Origin: DAOUBP01 sp964474695
Lineage (GTDB): Bacteria > Chloroflexota > Anaerolineae > CG2-30-64-16
NCBI GenBank assembly: GCA_964474695.1
Contig: CAYYTK010000007.1
Span: 1 to 64,000 of the forward strand
Length of the DNA: 64,000 bases
Direction: 5' to 3'
This document shows, piece by piece, positions 16,972 through 24,314 of the stretch. Under the pieces are notes generated by a model that saw only the letters and a program-made list of their open reading frames with translations, had not been told where the DNA came from and ran no database searches. The stretch's first letter is position 1. Each line of letters begins with the position of its first letter. Position numbers and translations under genes: made by a program.

Positions 16972-16991
16972 TACCGGGCCGCGGCCCGGTA
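16972..16991 (+). terminator. 20-bp perfect palindrome between the kinase and aminotransferase genes
   Basis: taccgggccgcggcccggta is a perfect palindrome followed by tttgtt. It may end the kinase operon, or act in the 5' leader of the aminotransferase. Confidence 0.55.
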
Positions 16992-17014
16992 TTTGTTGCC
17001 TGGGAGCGATCTGT

Positions 17015-17848
17015 ATGTTCACGCCGGCTTATGTTTCGCGCAATGGAGAGTTGATTCCATCGGCGCAGGCGCATATCTCCGTCTTCAATCCTGCCATCTA
17101 CGGCGCCTATGGCGTCTATGAGTCGATGCAAGTGGTGCGCGGTGCACCGTTCGCCGAGAGAGCTCACCTTGATCGGCTCGCGCACTCTGCCGACATCCTG
17201 GGATTGGTCCTGCCTGCCAGCCTGAGCACCATGACGCGCTGGATCGAGGAGGTTCTGGCGGCCAACGGTATGGCTGAGTGCACCCTTCGCCTGTTTGTCT
17301 TAGGTGATGAGAACGGGGGCGCAGCCAGCGCCTACATCTGGCCCCAGCCGCCCACTGTGTATCCCCCCGATTATTACGCCCTGGGGGTCGCGGCCATAAC
17401 CTTCGAGGCGCAGCGCTATCTGCCGCAAGCCAAGTCGTTGAATACGCTTTCGAGCTTTATGGCGCAGCGCCTGGCTCGAGCTGCCGGGGTCCACGAGGCG
17501 CTGTTGCACAGCCGGGGCTTCCTGACCGAAGGCTCAAACAGCAATTTGTTTGCGGTGGTGGATGGCTGCGTGCTCACGCCGCCGCGACATGATGTTCTCG
17601 CCGGTGTCACGCGCGATATCACGCTGATGTGTGCGACGCAGCAGGGTCTGCCGCTGCAGGAGGCACGGCTGCCGGTTGCAGAGATGCCCGGCTGGCAGGA
17701 GTGTTTCATTACCAGCACCAGCCGGCACATCATGCCCGTCACTGCGATCGACGGCCGTCCGGTTGGGAGCGGTCGTGTAGGGATGCTCACACAGCGTTTG
17801 CGAGAGGCTTTTGAGCTATTTTTCGCGGCGCAGACAACACGAGCTTAA
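17015..17848 (+). CDS. Class IV aminotransferase (BCAT/D-amino-acid/ADCL type)
   Basis: This 277-aa fold-type IV PLP enzyme has its Schiff-base lysine at about K140 in QAKSLNTLSS and the phosphate-binding region in TEGSNSNLF (about 172-180). The family holds branched-chain aminotransferase, D-alanine aminotransferase and 4-amino-4-deoxychorismate lyase. The sequence ALLHSRGFLTEGSNSN is common to all three, so I leave the product open. The start ATG has ctgggagcg upstream. Downstream to rpsO, 17849-18001 holds a dispersed palindromic element and no gene. Confidence 0.82.
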   Translation: MFTPAYVSRNGELIPSAQAHISVFNPAIYGAYGVYESMQVVRGAPFAERAHLDRLAHSADILGLVLPASLSTMTRWIEEVLAANGMAECTLRLFVLGDENGGAASAYIWPQPPTVYPPDYYALGVAAITFEAQRYLPQAKSLNTLSSFMAQRLARAAGVHEALLHSRGFLTEGSNSNLFAVVDGCVLTPPRHDVLAGVTRDITLMCATQQGLPLQEARLPVAEMPGWQECFITSTSRHIMPVTAIDGRPVGSGRVGMLTQRLREAFELFFAAQTTRA

Positions 17849-17882
17849 CAGGATCCGAGTGACACAGCATACTGACACCAGC

Positions 17883-17983
17883 AGTTCCAAATGTACGGAC
17901 AGGCAAGCATCCTGAGCGGAGCACGGCGGCACTATCACCGTGCGCAGTCGAAGGATGCCTCCCGTTTACATGTGGAATTCCTG
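17883..17983 (+). repeat. Dispersed palindromic repeat, intergenic copy 1
   Basis: Outer arms agttccaaatgta and tacatgtggaatt enclose inner arms gcatcctgagcggagc and gcagtcgaaggatgc, with a small central stem (cacggcg/caccgtg). It lies between the aminotransferase gene and the rpsO promoter. Confidence 0.85.
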
Positions 17984-18001
17984 ATACGGTCACCCGTCAA
18001 C

Positions 18002-18030
18002 TTGCTTGCCGGCCTGGATCATGGTATACT
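18002..18030 (+). promoter_or_regulatory. rpsO promoter
   Basis: TTGCTT (18002-18007) and TATACT (18025-18030) with a 17-bp spacer predict a start near 18037 and a leader of about 74 nt. Confidence 0.65.
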
Positions 18031-18047
18031 CTTTTTCGTATTCTAAA

Positions 18048-18084
18048 CTGGAACATGCGCCGAGGTATTCCAGCGGTGTTCCGG
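18048..18084 (+). promoter_or_regulatory. Candidate S15 autoregulatory leader
   Basis: The segment ctggaaca (18048-18055) can pair either with ttccag (18068-18073) or with tgttccgg (18077-18084), giving two mutually exclusive hairpins before the ribosome site. Autogenous control by S15 through phylum-specific leader folds is well known, so this is a reasonable candidate. Confidence 0.4.
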
Positions 18085-18110
18085 TTCATCAACAAAGGAG
18101 TGTAGGGAAA

Positions 18111-18380
18111 ATGGCTCTTTCGAAAGATGAAAAAGGCGCCATCATCCAGGAATACCACGTACACGCAAGTGATACGGGGTCGCCTGAGGTGCAGGTCGCA
18201 ATCCTCACGACGCGCATCAATTCGCTGATTGATCACTTGAAGACGCACAAGCAAGATCAGTCATCGCGCCGCGGTCTGTTGAAACTGGTCGGCCAGCGCC
18301 GGCGCCATTTGGCGTATCTCAGTCGCAAGGATCCGGATCGCTACAAGGAGCTCATTGCGCGGCTTGGCCTTCGCAAGTAG
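18111..18380 (+). CDS. rpsO: 30S ribosomal protein S15
   Basis: This 89-aa protein is standard S15 (HASDTGSPEVQVAILTTRI, then SRRGLLKLVGQRRRHLAYL). It binds 16S rRNA helices 20-22 early in 30S assembly. ATG 18111 is preceded by aaaggag and matches the normal S15 length. An upstream ATG in the same frame at 18006 lies in the promoter and is rejected. It is followed by pnp, the classical rpsO-pnp order, with two hairpins in the gap. Confidence 0.97.
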   Translation: MALSKDEKGAIIQEYHVHASDTGSPEVQVAILTTRINSLIDHLKTHKQDQSSRRGLLKLVGQRRRHLAYLSRKDPDRYKELIARLGLRK

Positions 18381-18436
18381 ACGTTGAGGCGACGAGCAAC
18401 CGCAGGCAAATGGCACAATCGTAAGCGGTACTATGG

Positions 18437-18468
18437 ACGAGTAGATGCGACGTGTCGTATCTACTCGT
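18437..18468 (+). terminator. Long hairpin after rpsO
   Basis: cgagtagatgcgac (18438-18451) pairs with gtcgtatctactcg (18454-18467) with one G-U pair, followed by tttagc. It could be a weak terminator or an RNA-processing site between rpsO and pnp. Confidence 0.7.
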
Positions 18469-18503
18469 TTAGCATTTAGGAGACACGCACACGTGCGGAG
18501 GCG

Positions 18504-18558
18504 CAGGAATTGGGGAGTGTGGTCGAGATCCCGGCTCGACCACACTCCCCAGCTCCTG
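18504..18558 (+). promoter_or_regulatory. Very long pnp leader hairpin
   Basis: A 16-bp perfect stem (18512-18527 with 18535-18550) with a 7-nt loop is extended by cagga/tcctg at the base. In Escherichia coli a pnp leader hairpin is cleaved by RNase III and mediates PNPase autoregulation; this structure sits in the matching place. It overlaps an upstream in-frame extension of the pnp ORF, which argues for the later start. Confidence 0.75.
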
Positions 18559-18644
18559 AACCTCCCGGCGTGTTATTTGGCGGGGTGCGGCGTGCGCCGA
18601 TCATGCCCCGGCAAGACGTTTCAGAAAGAGGTTCAAAGGACATC

Positions 18645-20870
18645 ATGCAACAGCACATCTATACAGTAAATATCGGCGGTCGCGAGATTTCGGTGGAAAC
18701 CGGCACGCTCGCCAAGCTAGCCGGCGGTGCAGTCACCGTCCGTTCGGCCGATTCGGTGGTCCTCGCGACGGCCTGCGGTTCGAAGCCGCGCGAGGGCGTG
18801 GATTTCTTCCCGCTCAGCGTGGACTATGAGGAACGCCTTTACGCTGCGGGCCGGATCCCCGGCAGTTTTCAACGCCGCGAAGGCCGCCCCAGCGATCAGG
18901 CCATCCTGGTTTCCCGTTTGGTGGACCGGCCGCTGCGCCCGCTTTTCCCCAAGGGGATGATGAACGAGGTGCAGGTGATCGTCACCGCCCTGGCGCGGGA
19001 TCCCGAGATTCACCTGGACATTCTGAGCATCATCGGCGCCAGCGCGGCGGTGACGCTTTCCGATATCCCGTGGGAGGGTCCCATTGGTGCGGTGCGCGTT
19101 GGCTTTGTTGACGGCCAGTTCGTTATCAATCCCACCGTGACGCAGATGGCAGCCAGCACCCTTGACCTGCGTATGGCCGGCACCGCCGATGCCATCTTGA
19201 TGGTCGAGGCCGGCGCGGACGAGCTGCCCGAAGATCTGATGCTGGAGGCGCTGAAGCTGGGCCACGAGGCGATGCAGCCGATCATTGCGCTCCAAAACAA
19301 GATGCGCGCCGAATTGGGCAAGCCGAAGTTCGCGTTCACCCCGGCGCTGTCCGATCCGGCCGTTGAGCAGGCTGCGAGCGCCTGGCTGGGCGACAGTGTG
19401 CGCACGGCCATCGCGCAGAACCCCGGCAAGGAAGCGCAATATAAAGCCCTGAGCGAGGCGAAGGCCGCGCTGCTGGCCGCGCAGGGCGAGACGTACGAAC
19501 CTAAACTGCTGGCCCAGGCATTCGACAGCATCGAAAAGAAAGTGGTGCGCGAGCGCATCCTCGGCGAAAAGATCCGGCCGGACGGCCGCGAGCACCGCCA
19601 GATTCGGCCGATCAACGTCGAAGTGGGCATCTTGCCGCGCGTGCATGGCTGCGGCCTGTTCACCCGCGGTGAGACGCAGGTGTTGACGGTCGCGACGCTG
19701 GGCACACCCGGCGACGAGCAGAAGCTGGACACCCTCAACGCTGAAGAGACCAAGCGCTACATGCACCATTACAACTTCCCGTCCTTCTCTACCGGTGAGG
19801 TGAGCGCCAGCCGCGGCCCCAAGCGCCGCGAGATCGGGCATGGCGCGTTGGCCGAACGCGCGCTGGAGCCGATGATCCCGGCCCAGGAAAGCTTCCCCTA
19901 CACCCTGCGCCTGGTTTCCGAGGCGTTGTCGTCCAATGGCTCCACCTCGATGGCGTCGGTGTGCGGCAGCACCCTGGCCTTGATGGACGCCGGCGTGCCG
20001 ATCAAGGCGCCGGTGGCCGGCATCGCTATGGGCCTGATCACCGATGGTGAGGTGACCAGCGCAGGGCTGCGCTACGCGGTCTTGAGCGATATCCAGGGAT
20101 TGGAAGATCACCTGGGCGATATGGACTTCAAGGTGGCAGGCACCAAGCACGGCATCAATGCCTTGCAGATGGATATCAAGATCCATGGTCTCACCTATCA
20201 GATCCTGGAAGAGGCGCTGGCGCAGGCGCGCGAAGGACGGCTGTTCATCCTGGATAAGATGTTGGCCGTGCTGCCCGAACCGCGCAAGAGCCTCTCCGTT
20301 TATGCGCCTCGCATTCTGACAACCCACATCGACCCGGAGAAGATCGGCAAGGTGATCGGCCCGGGCGGGAAGATGATCCGCGGGCTGCAGGAGCAGTTCG
20401 GCGTCAAGATCGACATCGAGGATGATGGCTCGGTCTTCGTATCCGGCGTTGAGGGCGTGGGTGCTGAGCTGGCGCTGGCCGAAATCGAGAAAATGACCGA
20501 AGAGATTAAGATCGGTCGCATCTATACTGGCCAGGTTGTCCGTATCGAATCCTACGGCTGCTTCGTGCAGATCGCGCCCGGCGTGGATGGCATGGTGCAC
20601 ATCTCGCAACTGGCTGACTACCGGGTGCCGAGTGTTGAGGATGTCGTGCAGCTTGGCGATGAGATCACCGTGATGGTGATTGATATCGACCCGGCGGGCA
20701 AGATCCGCCTCAGCCGGCAAGCGGTGTTGGAGGGCTGGACCGCCGAAGAGGCGCGCGAGCATGACCGTGGTGGGGGCGGGCGTCCCAGCGGCGGCGGCCA
20801 GCGCGGCGGTTTTTCCGGCAATTCCCGCGGCGGCGATCGCAACCGCAACAGCGGGCCGCGCCGGGGCTAG
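18645..20870 (+). CDS. pnp: Polyribonucleotide nucleotidyltransferase (PNPase)
   Basis: This 741-aa phosphorolytic 3'-5' exoribonuclease is the core of the RNA degradosome. Its order is RNase PH domain 1 (FFPLSVDYEERLYAAGRIPGS near 50), a helical linker, RNase PH domain 2 with FPSFSTGEV and the GSTSMASVCG catalytic region near 430, a KH domain (IGPGGKMIRGLQEQ near 570) and an S1 domain (GCFVQIAPGVDGMVHISQL near 640). A Gly/Arg-rich tail ends the protein. ATG 18645 is chosen because aaagga precedes it and the family begins with HIYTVNIGGRE; an ATG at 18510 lies inside the leader hairpin. Confidence 0.96.
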   Translation: MQQHIYTVNIGGREISVETGTLAKLAGGAVTVRSADSVVLATACGSKPREGVDFFPLSVDYEERLYAAGRIPGSFQRREGRPSDQAILVSRLVDRPLRPLFPKGMMNEVQVIVTALARDPEIHLDILSIIGASAAVTLSDIPWEGPIGAVRVGFVDGQFVINPTVTQMAASTLDLRMAGTADAILMVEAGADELPEDLMLEALKLGHEAMQPIIALQNKMRAELGKPKFAFTPALSDPAVEQAASAWLGDSVRTAIAQNPGKEAQYKALSEAKAALLAAQGETYEPKLLAQAFDSIEKKVVRERILGEKIRPDGREHRQIRPINVEVGILPRVHGCGLFTRGETQVLTVATLGTPGDEQKLDTLNAEETKRYMHHYNFPSFSTGEVSASRGPKRREIGHGALAERALEPMIPAQESFPYTLRLVSEALSSNGSTSMASVCGSTLALMDAGVPIKAPVAGIAMGLITDGEVTSAGLRYAVLSDIQGLEDHLGDMDFKVAGTKHGINALQMDIKIHGLTYQILEEALAQAREGRLFILDKMLAVLPEPRKSLSVYAPRILTTHIDPEKIGKVIGPGGKMIRGLQEQFGVKIDIEDDGSVFVSGVEGVGAELALAEIEKMTEEIKIGRIYTGQVVRIESYGCFVQIAPGVDGMVHISQLADYRVPSVEDVVQLGDEITVMVIDIDPAGKIRLSRQAVLEGWTAEEAREHDRGGGGRPSGGGQRGGFSGNSRGGDRNRNSGPRRG

Positions 20871-20892
20871 AAAACCGATAGCGTGACGTTCA

Positions 20893-20930
20893 CAGGGCAT
20901 TGTCCGGCAAGTGAAAGGGGCAATGCCCTG
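20893..20930 (+). terminator. Hairpin after pnp
   Basis: cagggcattg (20893-20902) pairs perfectly with caatgccctg (20921-20930). There is no T-run, so it may be a processing or stability element before lepB. Confidence 0.5.
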
Positions 20931-20953
20931 GTGCGATCATACACGGAGATCTT

Positions 20954-21526
20954 ATGTCAGACACTGGTCTTCTGTTTGAGCGTTCGGATGGTCCCCGCCC
21001 ATCGGGCCGGGGCGGCTGGTTGAAGGCTTTGTTGCGCGATCTGCTGGGCACCATCTTGCCGGCTATTCTCATTGCGCTCTTGATCCATGTGTTCCTGGCG
21101 CAAGGGACGCGCGTGTACGGTCAGAGCATGGAGCCCAATCTGCACACTAACGAGCGGCTGGTGATCGAGAAGCTGAGCTATCACTTCCACGGCCCGCGGC
21201 GGGGTGATGTGATTGTGTTGCACGATCCTGGCGGCAGTCCTGAACTTCTGATCAAGCGGGTGATCGGCTTGCCCGGCGAGCGGATCACCCTCGCTAACGG
21301 CAAAGTCTTCGTCGATGGCGTGCCGCTTGATGAGCCGTACCTCACGCAGGAGACCCAAGGCGGTGGTCGCTCCTGGATCGTTCCACCGTTCTCCGTTTTT
21401 GTGCTGGGTGATAATCGTTCAGCCAGCCGGGATTCACGTATTTTTGGGCCCGTGGCGCTCGACCAAATCCTGGGCCGCGCCCTCTTTCGCTACTGGCCTG
21501 TGGGCGAAATAGGGGCTATTCGCTGA
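20954..21526 (+). CDS. lepB: Signal peptidase I
   Basis: This 190-aa membrane peptidase removes signal peptides from exported proteins. One membrane segment (TILPAILIALLIHVFLAQG) spans about 33-51, so the active site faces outside. Catalytic S58 is in GQSMEPNL, and the general base K101 is in LIKRVIGLPGE. Box D GDNRSASRDSR is near 150. The length is that of the short Gram-positive type. It follows pnp by 83 bp; the next gene starts 33 bp later. Confidence 0.94.
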   Translation: MSDTGLLFERSDGPRPSGRGGWLKALLRDLLGTILPAILIALLIHVFLAQGTRVYGQSMEPNLHTNERLVIEKLSYHFHGPRRGDVIVLHDPGGSPELLIKRVIGLPGERITLANGKVFVDGVPLDEPYLTQETQGGGRSWIVPPFSVFVLGDNRSASRDSRIFGPVALDQILGRALFRYWPVGEIGAIR

Positions 21527-21559
21527 TCGATTCCAACGCGATATCGTCTGCTGCTGTCC

Positions 21560-23374
21560 ATGAATACCCGCTGGAATCCTTTTTTCAAACAACTGGTTGT
21601 CGTCGCCCTGTTGATCGGCGCGGTCTGGCTGTTGGCGCGCACCCAGGTCGTTTGGGCGCCTCTGATCCTCGCTTTCTTCCTGGCCTATTTGGTGTCGCTT
21701 CTGGCGGGCTGGGTGCTGCGGCGCACCGGTTGGCCGCGGACCCTCGTTGTCATCGTTTCTGAGATCGTGGTGCTCGTGCTGCTGTTGACCGTACCGGCGG
21801 TTGTCATGCCGTCGCTGGTCAACACGTTGATTGGCTTCATCAATAATCTGATCAGCATCGGTCAGGATCTGCTGGAAGCCACCCCGAAACCGATCGTCCT
21901 CACCCCTTCGTGGACCATCGACCTGGGCCCCTATTATGCGCCGATCAATCAGTGGCTGCGCAGTATGCTTGCCCCCGATTTGAGCGCGATTCAGAACTTG
22001 CAGAATTGGTTGCGGCCGGTGGCCACGGGCGCGGCCGGCGTCTTGCGCGGGGCAATCAGCGGCATGGTCTGGCTGGTTCTCATCATGGTTGTCAGTTTTT
22101 ATGTCGTGCGCGATGCCCACAAAATCGGGCGGGCAGTCTCGGCTACAATACCTGAGGCCTGGCATCCCGAGTTGGCGCGGCTATGGCGCGAGTTGGCGAG
22201 GATTTGGGACGCGTTTGTGCGCGGGCAGATGATCCTTGGGCTGATTATTGGCGTGGTCATTTGGCTGGCTTTGAGCATCTTGGGCGTGCGCAGTGCGCCC
22301 GCGTTGGGTCTCATCTCGGGTCTGTTGGAGTTCGTACCGGCCATCGGTCCCTGGTTGGCGGCCATTCCCGGCGTTGCGATCGCGCTCTCCCTGGGTTCTA
22401 GCTGGCTGCCGATCGCCAACCTTTGGTTCGCGTTGCTGGTGGGCCTGGTTTACTTTGCGGTTCAGCAAATCGAAAATCTCTATCTGTTGCCGCGCGTGGT
22501 GGGCAGCCGGGTGCGGCTGCATCCTGCCGTGGTCATCGTGGGCGCGTTGGTCGGCGCCCAATTGGGCGGGGTGTTGGGCATCTTGCTGGCCGCGCCGGTC
22601 ATTGCGGCCGGCCGCCTGTTGTTGGGCTACGCGTTCCGTAAATTAGTCGATGCACCCCCGTTCCCGGAGCCCGCACCTCTCCCTGATCCCCTGGTGCAGT
22701 GGCACGAGCTGATCGGCCAGCGTTCGGTGAGCGCGGTGTTGTTCGATATCGATGGCACCCTGGCTGAGACCGATGATCATCTGGTGGATCTGGCGGTACA
22801 GCGCCTGGCCTTCCTGCAGCGGTTGGTGTCTGCGGAACGGCTAAAGCGTGCGGTCCGGCGCTGGCTGATGTTCGCTGAAGTGTTCATGAATGGCCTGATC
22901 ACGCTGCTGGATCGACTGCACCTGGACAGCGCGCTGTTTCGTTGGAGCGGTCGCCTGCAAAAAATCGGCGGGCTGCGCGATCGCGAGGAATTTGTGGCGG
23001 TGGCGGGCGCCCCGGATGTGTTGCGCGCCCTGGCGCAGCGTTACCGAGTGGGCATCGTCTCCAGCCGCAGCGCTGATGATGCGGCCGCTTTCCTGGCCCA
23101 GTTCGGCCTGGCCGATCCGGTGGGCGCGGTGATTACGCGGGAGAATACCAAACGCCTGAAGCCGCATCCGGCGCCGATTCGATTGGCAGCAGAGAAGCTT
23201 GGCGTGCCGGTGGAACAGTGCGTGATGGTGGGCGACACCAATGTGGATGTGCGCGCAGCGAAGATCGCCGGCGCGTTGGCGGTGGCCGTGCTGTGTGGCT
23301 TCGGCGAGCGCGGTGATTTCGGCGAAGCAGACTTGATTTTAGGTTCGACCTCCGAACTAGCGGCCTGGCTCTAG
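21560..23374 (+). CDS. AI-2E family permease fused to a HAD-family hydrolase
   Basis: This 604-aa protein joins two families. Residues 1 to about 360 are an AI-2E/PerM-type membrane protein (several hydrophobic segments; LLEFVPAIGPWLAAIPG and QQIENLYLLPRVVGSRVRLHP are typical). Residues about 393-604 are a HAD phosphatase with motif I FDIDGTLAE, motif II SSRS, motif III K before PHP, and motif IV GDTNVDVRAA. A 30-residue Pro-rich stretch joins them. The HAD part would be cytoplasmic. No frameshift or internal start separates them. The substrate of either part is unknown, and the fusion looks genuine but rare. Confidence 0.85.
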   Translation: MNTRWNPFFKQLVVVALLIGAVWLLARTQVVWAPLILAFFLAYLVSLLAGWVLRRTGWPRTLVVIVSEIVVLVLLLTVPAVVMPSLVNTLIGFINNLISIGQDLLEATPKPIVLTPSWTIDLGPYYAPINQWLRSMLAPDLSAIQNLQNWLRPVATGAAGVLRGAISGMVWLVLIMVVSFYVVRDAHKIGRAVSATIPEAWHPELARLWRELARIWDAFVRGQMILGLIIGVVIWLALSILGVRSAPALGLISGLLEFVPAIGPWLAAIPGVAIALSLGSSWLPIANLWFALLVGLVYFAVQQIENLYLLPRVVGSRVRLHPAVVIVGALVGAQLGGVLGILLAAPVIAAGRLLLGYAFRKLVDAPPFPEPAPLPDPLVQWHELIGQRSVSAVLFDIDGTLAETDDHLVDLAVQRLAFLQRLVSAERLKRAVRRWLMFAEVFMNGLITLLDRLHLDSALFRWSGRLQKIGGLRDREEFVAVAGAPDVLRALAQRYRVGIVSSRSADDAAAFLAQFGLADPVGAVITRENTKRLKPHPAPIRLAAEKLGVPVEQCVMVGDTNVDVRAAKIAGALAVAVLCGFGERGDFGEADLILGSTSELAAWL

Positions 23375-23375
23375 A

Positions 23376-24233
23376 TCAGGCCCGGCCGGGCATCCGCCGC
23401 TCCAGTCCGCGCACCAGCAGCGCCAGCCCCACGGTCATCACCAGGTAGAGGAACGCCACCACGTTATACGTCTCGAAGAAGCGGAATGTGCTGGCGGAGT
23501 AGACCTTGCCGAGCTGGGTGATGTCCTGCACGCCCAGCACAGAGACCAGCGAGGAATCCTTCAGCATTGCGATGAAGTCGTTCCCCAGTGGCGGCAGCAC
23601 GTTGCGGACCGCTTGCGGCAGGATCACATGGCGCATCGCCTGGCCGTAACTCATGCCCAGGGAACGCGCTGCCTCCATTTGTCCGCGGCCGATGGATTCG
23701 ATGCCGGCCCGGAAGATTTCTGAGATGAACGCGCTGTAGCCGATCGTCAGCGCGATGATGGCCCGTGCGGTGAAGTTAAGATCGCGGACTTGCATCTCGG
23801 CCAGCGGCGTGCCCGGCCCGGCCAGGAATCCCGTGCCCACCAACCCCTTGCCTATCCAGTTGATACCCGCCACCAGCGACGGTGCGCCGACGAACGCGAT
23901 GTAGTACAGGATCACCAGCATCGGCACGCCGCGCAGGATTTCCACGTAAAACGACGAGGTTTCCCTGGCTATCCGGCTGCGCGACACCCGCAGCAATCCG
24001 ACCATCAGCCCAACCAACATCGCCAACGTGTACGCGATCAGCGTGACGTACAGCGTGACCCAGACGCCCTGGGCGACCGCCTTCAGGATAACTTCATAGC
24101 CGGCTTGCGATACCATCACCCAGAGAAAGATGGCGCCAAGCAGGATGGCTGCCAACAGCCAGTACGGCAGTCGCGCCAGCCGGTTCGTGAACGGCGTCAG
24201 GTGTGATTCGCGGGGGGCGGGAGTTGGGGACAT
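23376..24233 (-). CDS. Polar amino-acid ABC transporter permease
   Basis: This 285-aa protein is a HisM/GlnP-type permease with about five membrane segments. The EAA loop is visible in EAARSLGMSYGQAMRHVILPQ. It pairs with the binding protein encoded upstream on the same strand (24315-26045). The start is placed at ATG 24233; an upstream in-frame ATG (24308) would translate a (tgggggtg)-type repeat into a His/Thr/Pro-rich stretch and is rejected. No ABC ATPase gene is adjacent, so the ATPase must be encoded elsewhere or shared. Confidence 0.88.
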   Translation of the reverse strand: MSPTPAPRESHLTPFTNRLARLPYWLLAAILLGAIFLWVMVSQAGYEVILKAVAQGVWVTLYVTLIAYTLAMLVGLMVGLLRVSRSRIARETSSFYVEILRGVPMLVILYYIAFVGAPSLVAGINWIGKGLVGTGFLAGPGTPLAEMQVRDLNFTARAIIALTIGYSAFISEIFRAGIESIGRGQMEAARSLGMSYGQAMRHVILPQAVRNVLPPLGNDFIAMLKDSSLVSVLGVQDITQLGKVYSASTFRFFETYNVVAFLYLVMTVGLALLVRGLERRMPGRA

Positions 24234-24262
24234 GGGTCGCTCCGTGTGGCAGTGTGGGGGTG

Positions 24263-24307
24263 TGGGGGTGTGGGAGTGTGGGGGTCTCCCATACTCCCAC
24301 ACCCCCA
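24263..24307 (-). repeat. G-rich inverted repeat between binding protein and permease genes
   Basis: tgggggtgtgggagt (24263-24277) pairs perfectly with actcccacaccccca (24293-24307), within a wider run of gtgtggggg repeats. In the transcript it forms a 15-bp hairpin between the binding-protein and permease genes, a position where such hairpins often lower permease expression. Confidence 0.8.
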
Positions 24308-24314
24308 TACGCAG

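Noticed and set aside
18717..20900. 727-codon open frame on the minus strand opposite pnp
   Set aside because: It is an antisense shadow of pnp in GC-rich DNA; the product is His/Arg/Gln-rich with no family pattern, while pnp shows every expected domain.
24234..24308. N-terminal extension of the permease
   Set aside because: It would translate the gtggggg repeat into His/Thr/Pro residues and lies in the intergenic hairpin; the ATG at 24233 gives the normal length.
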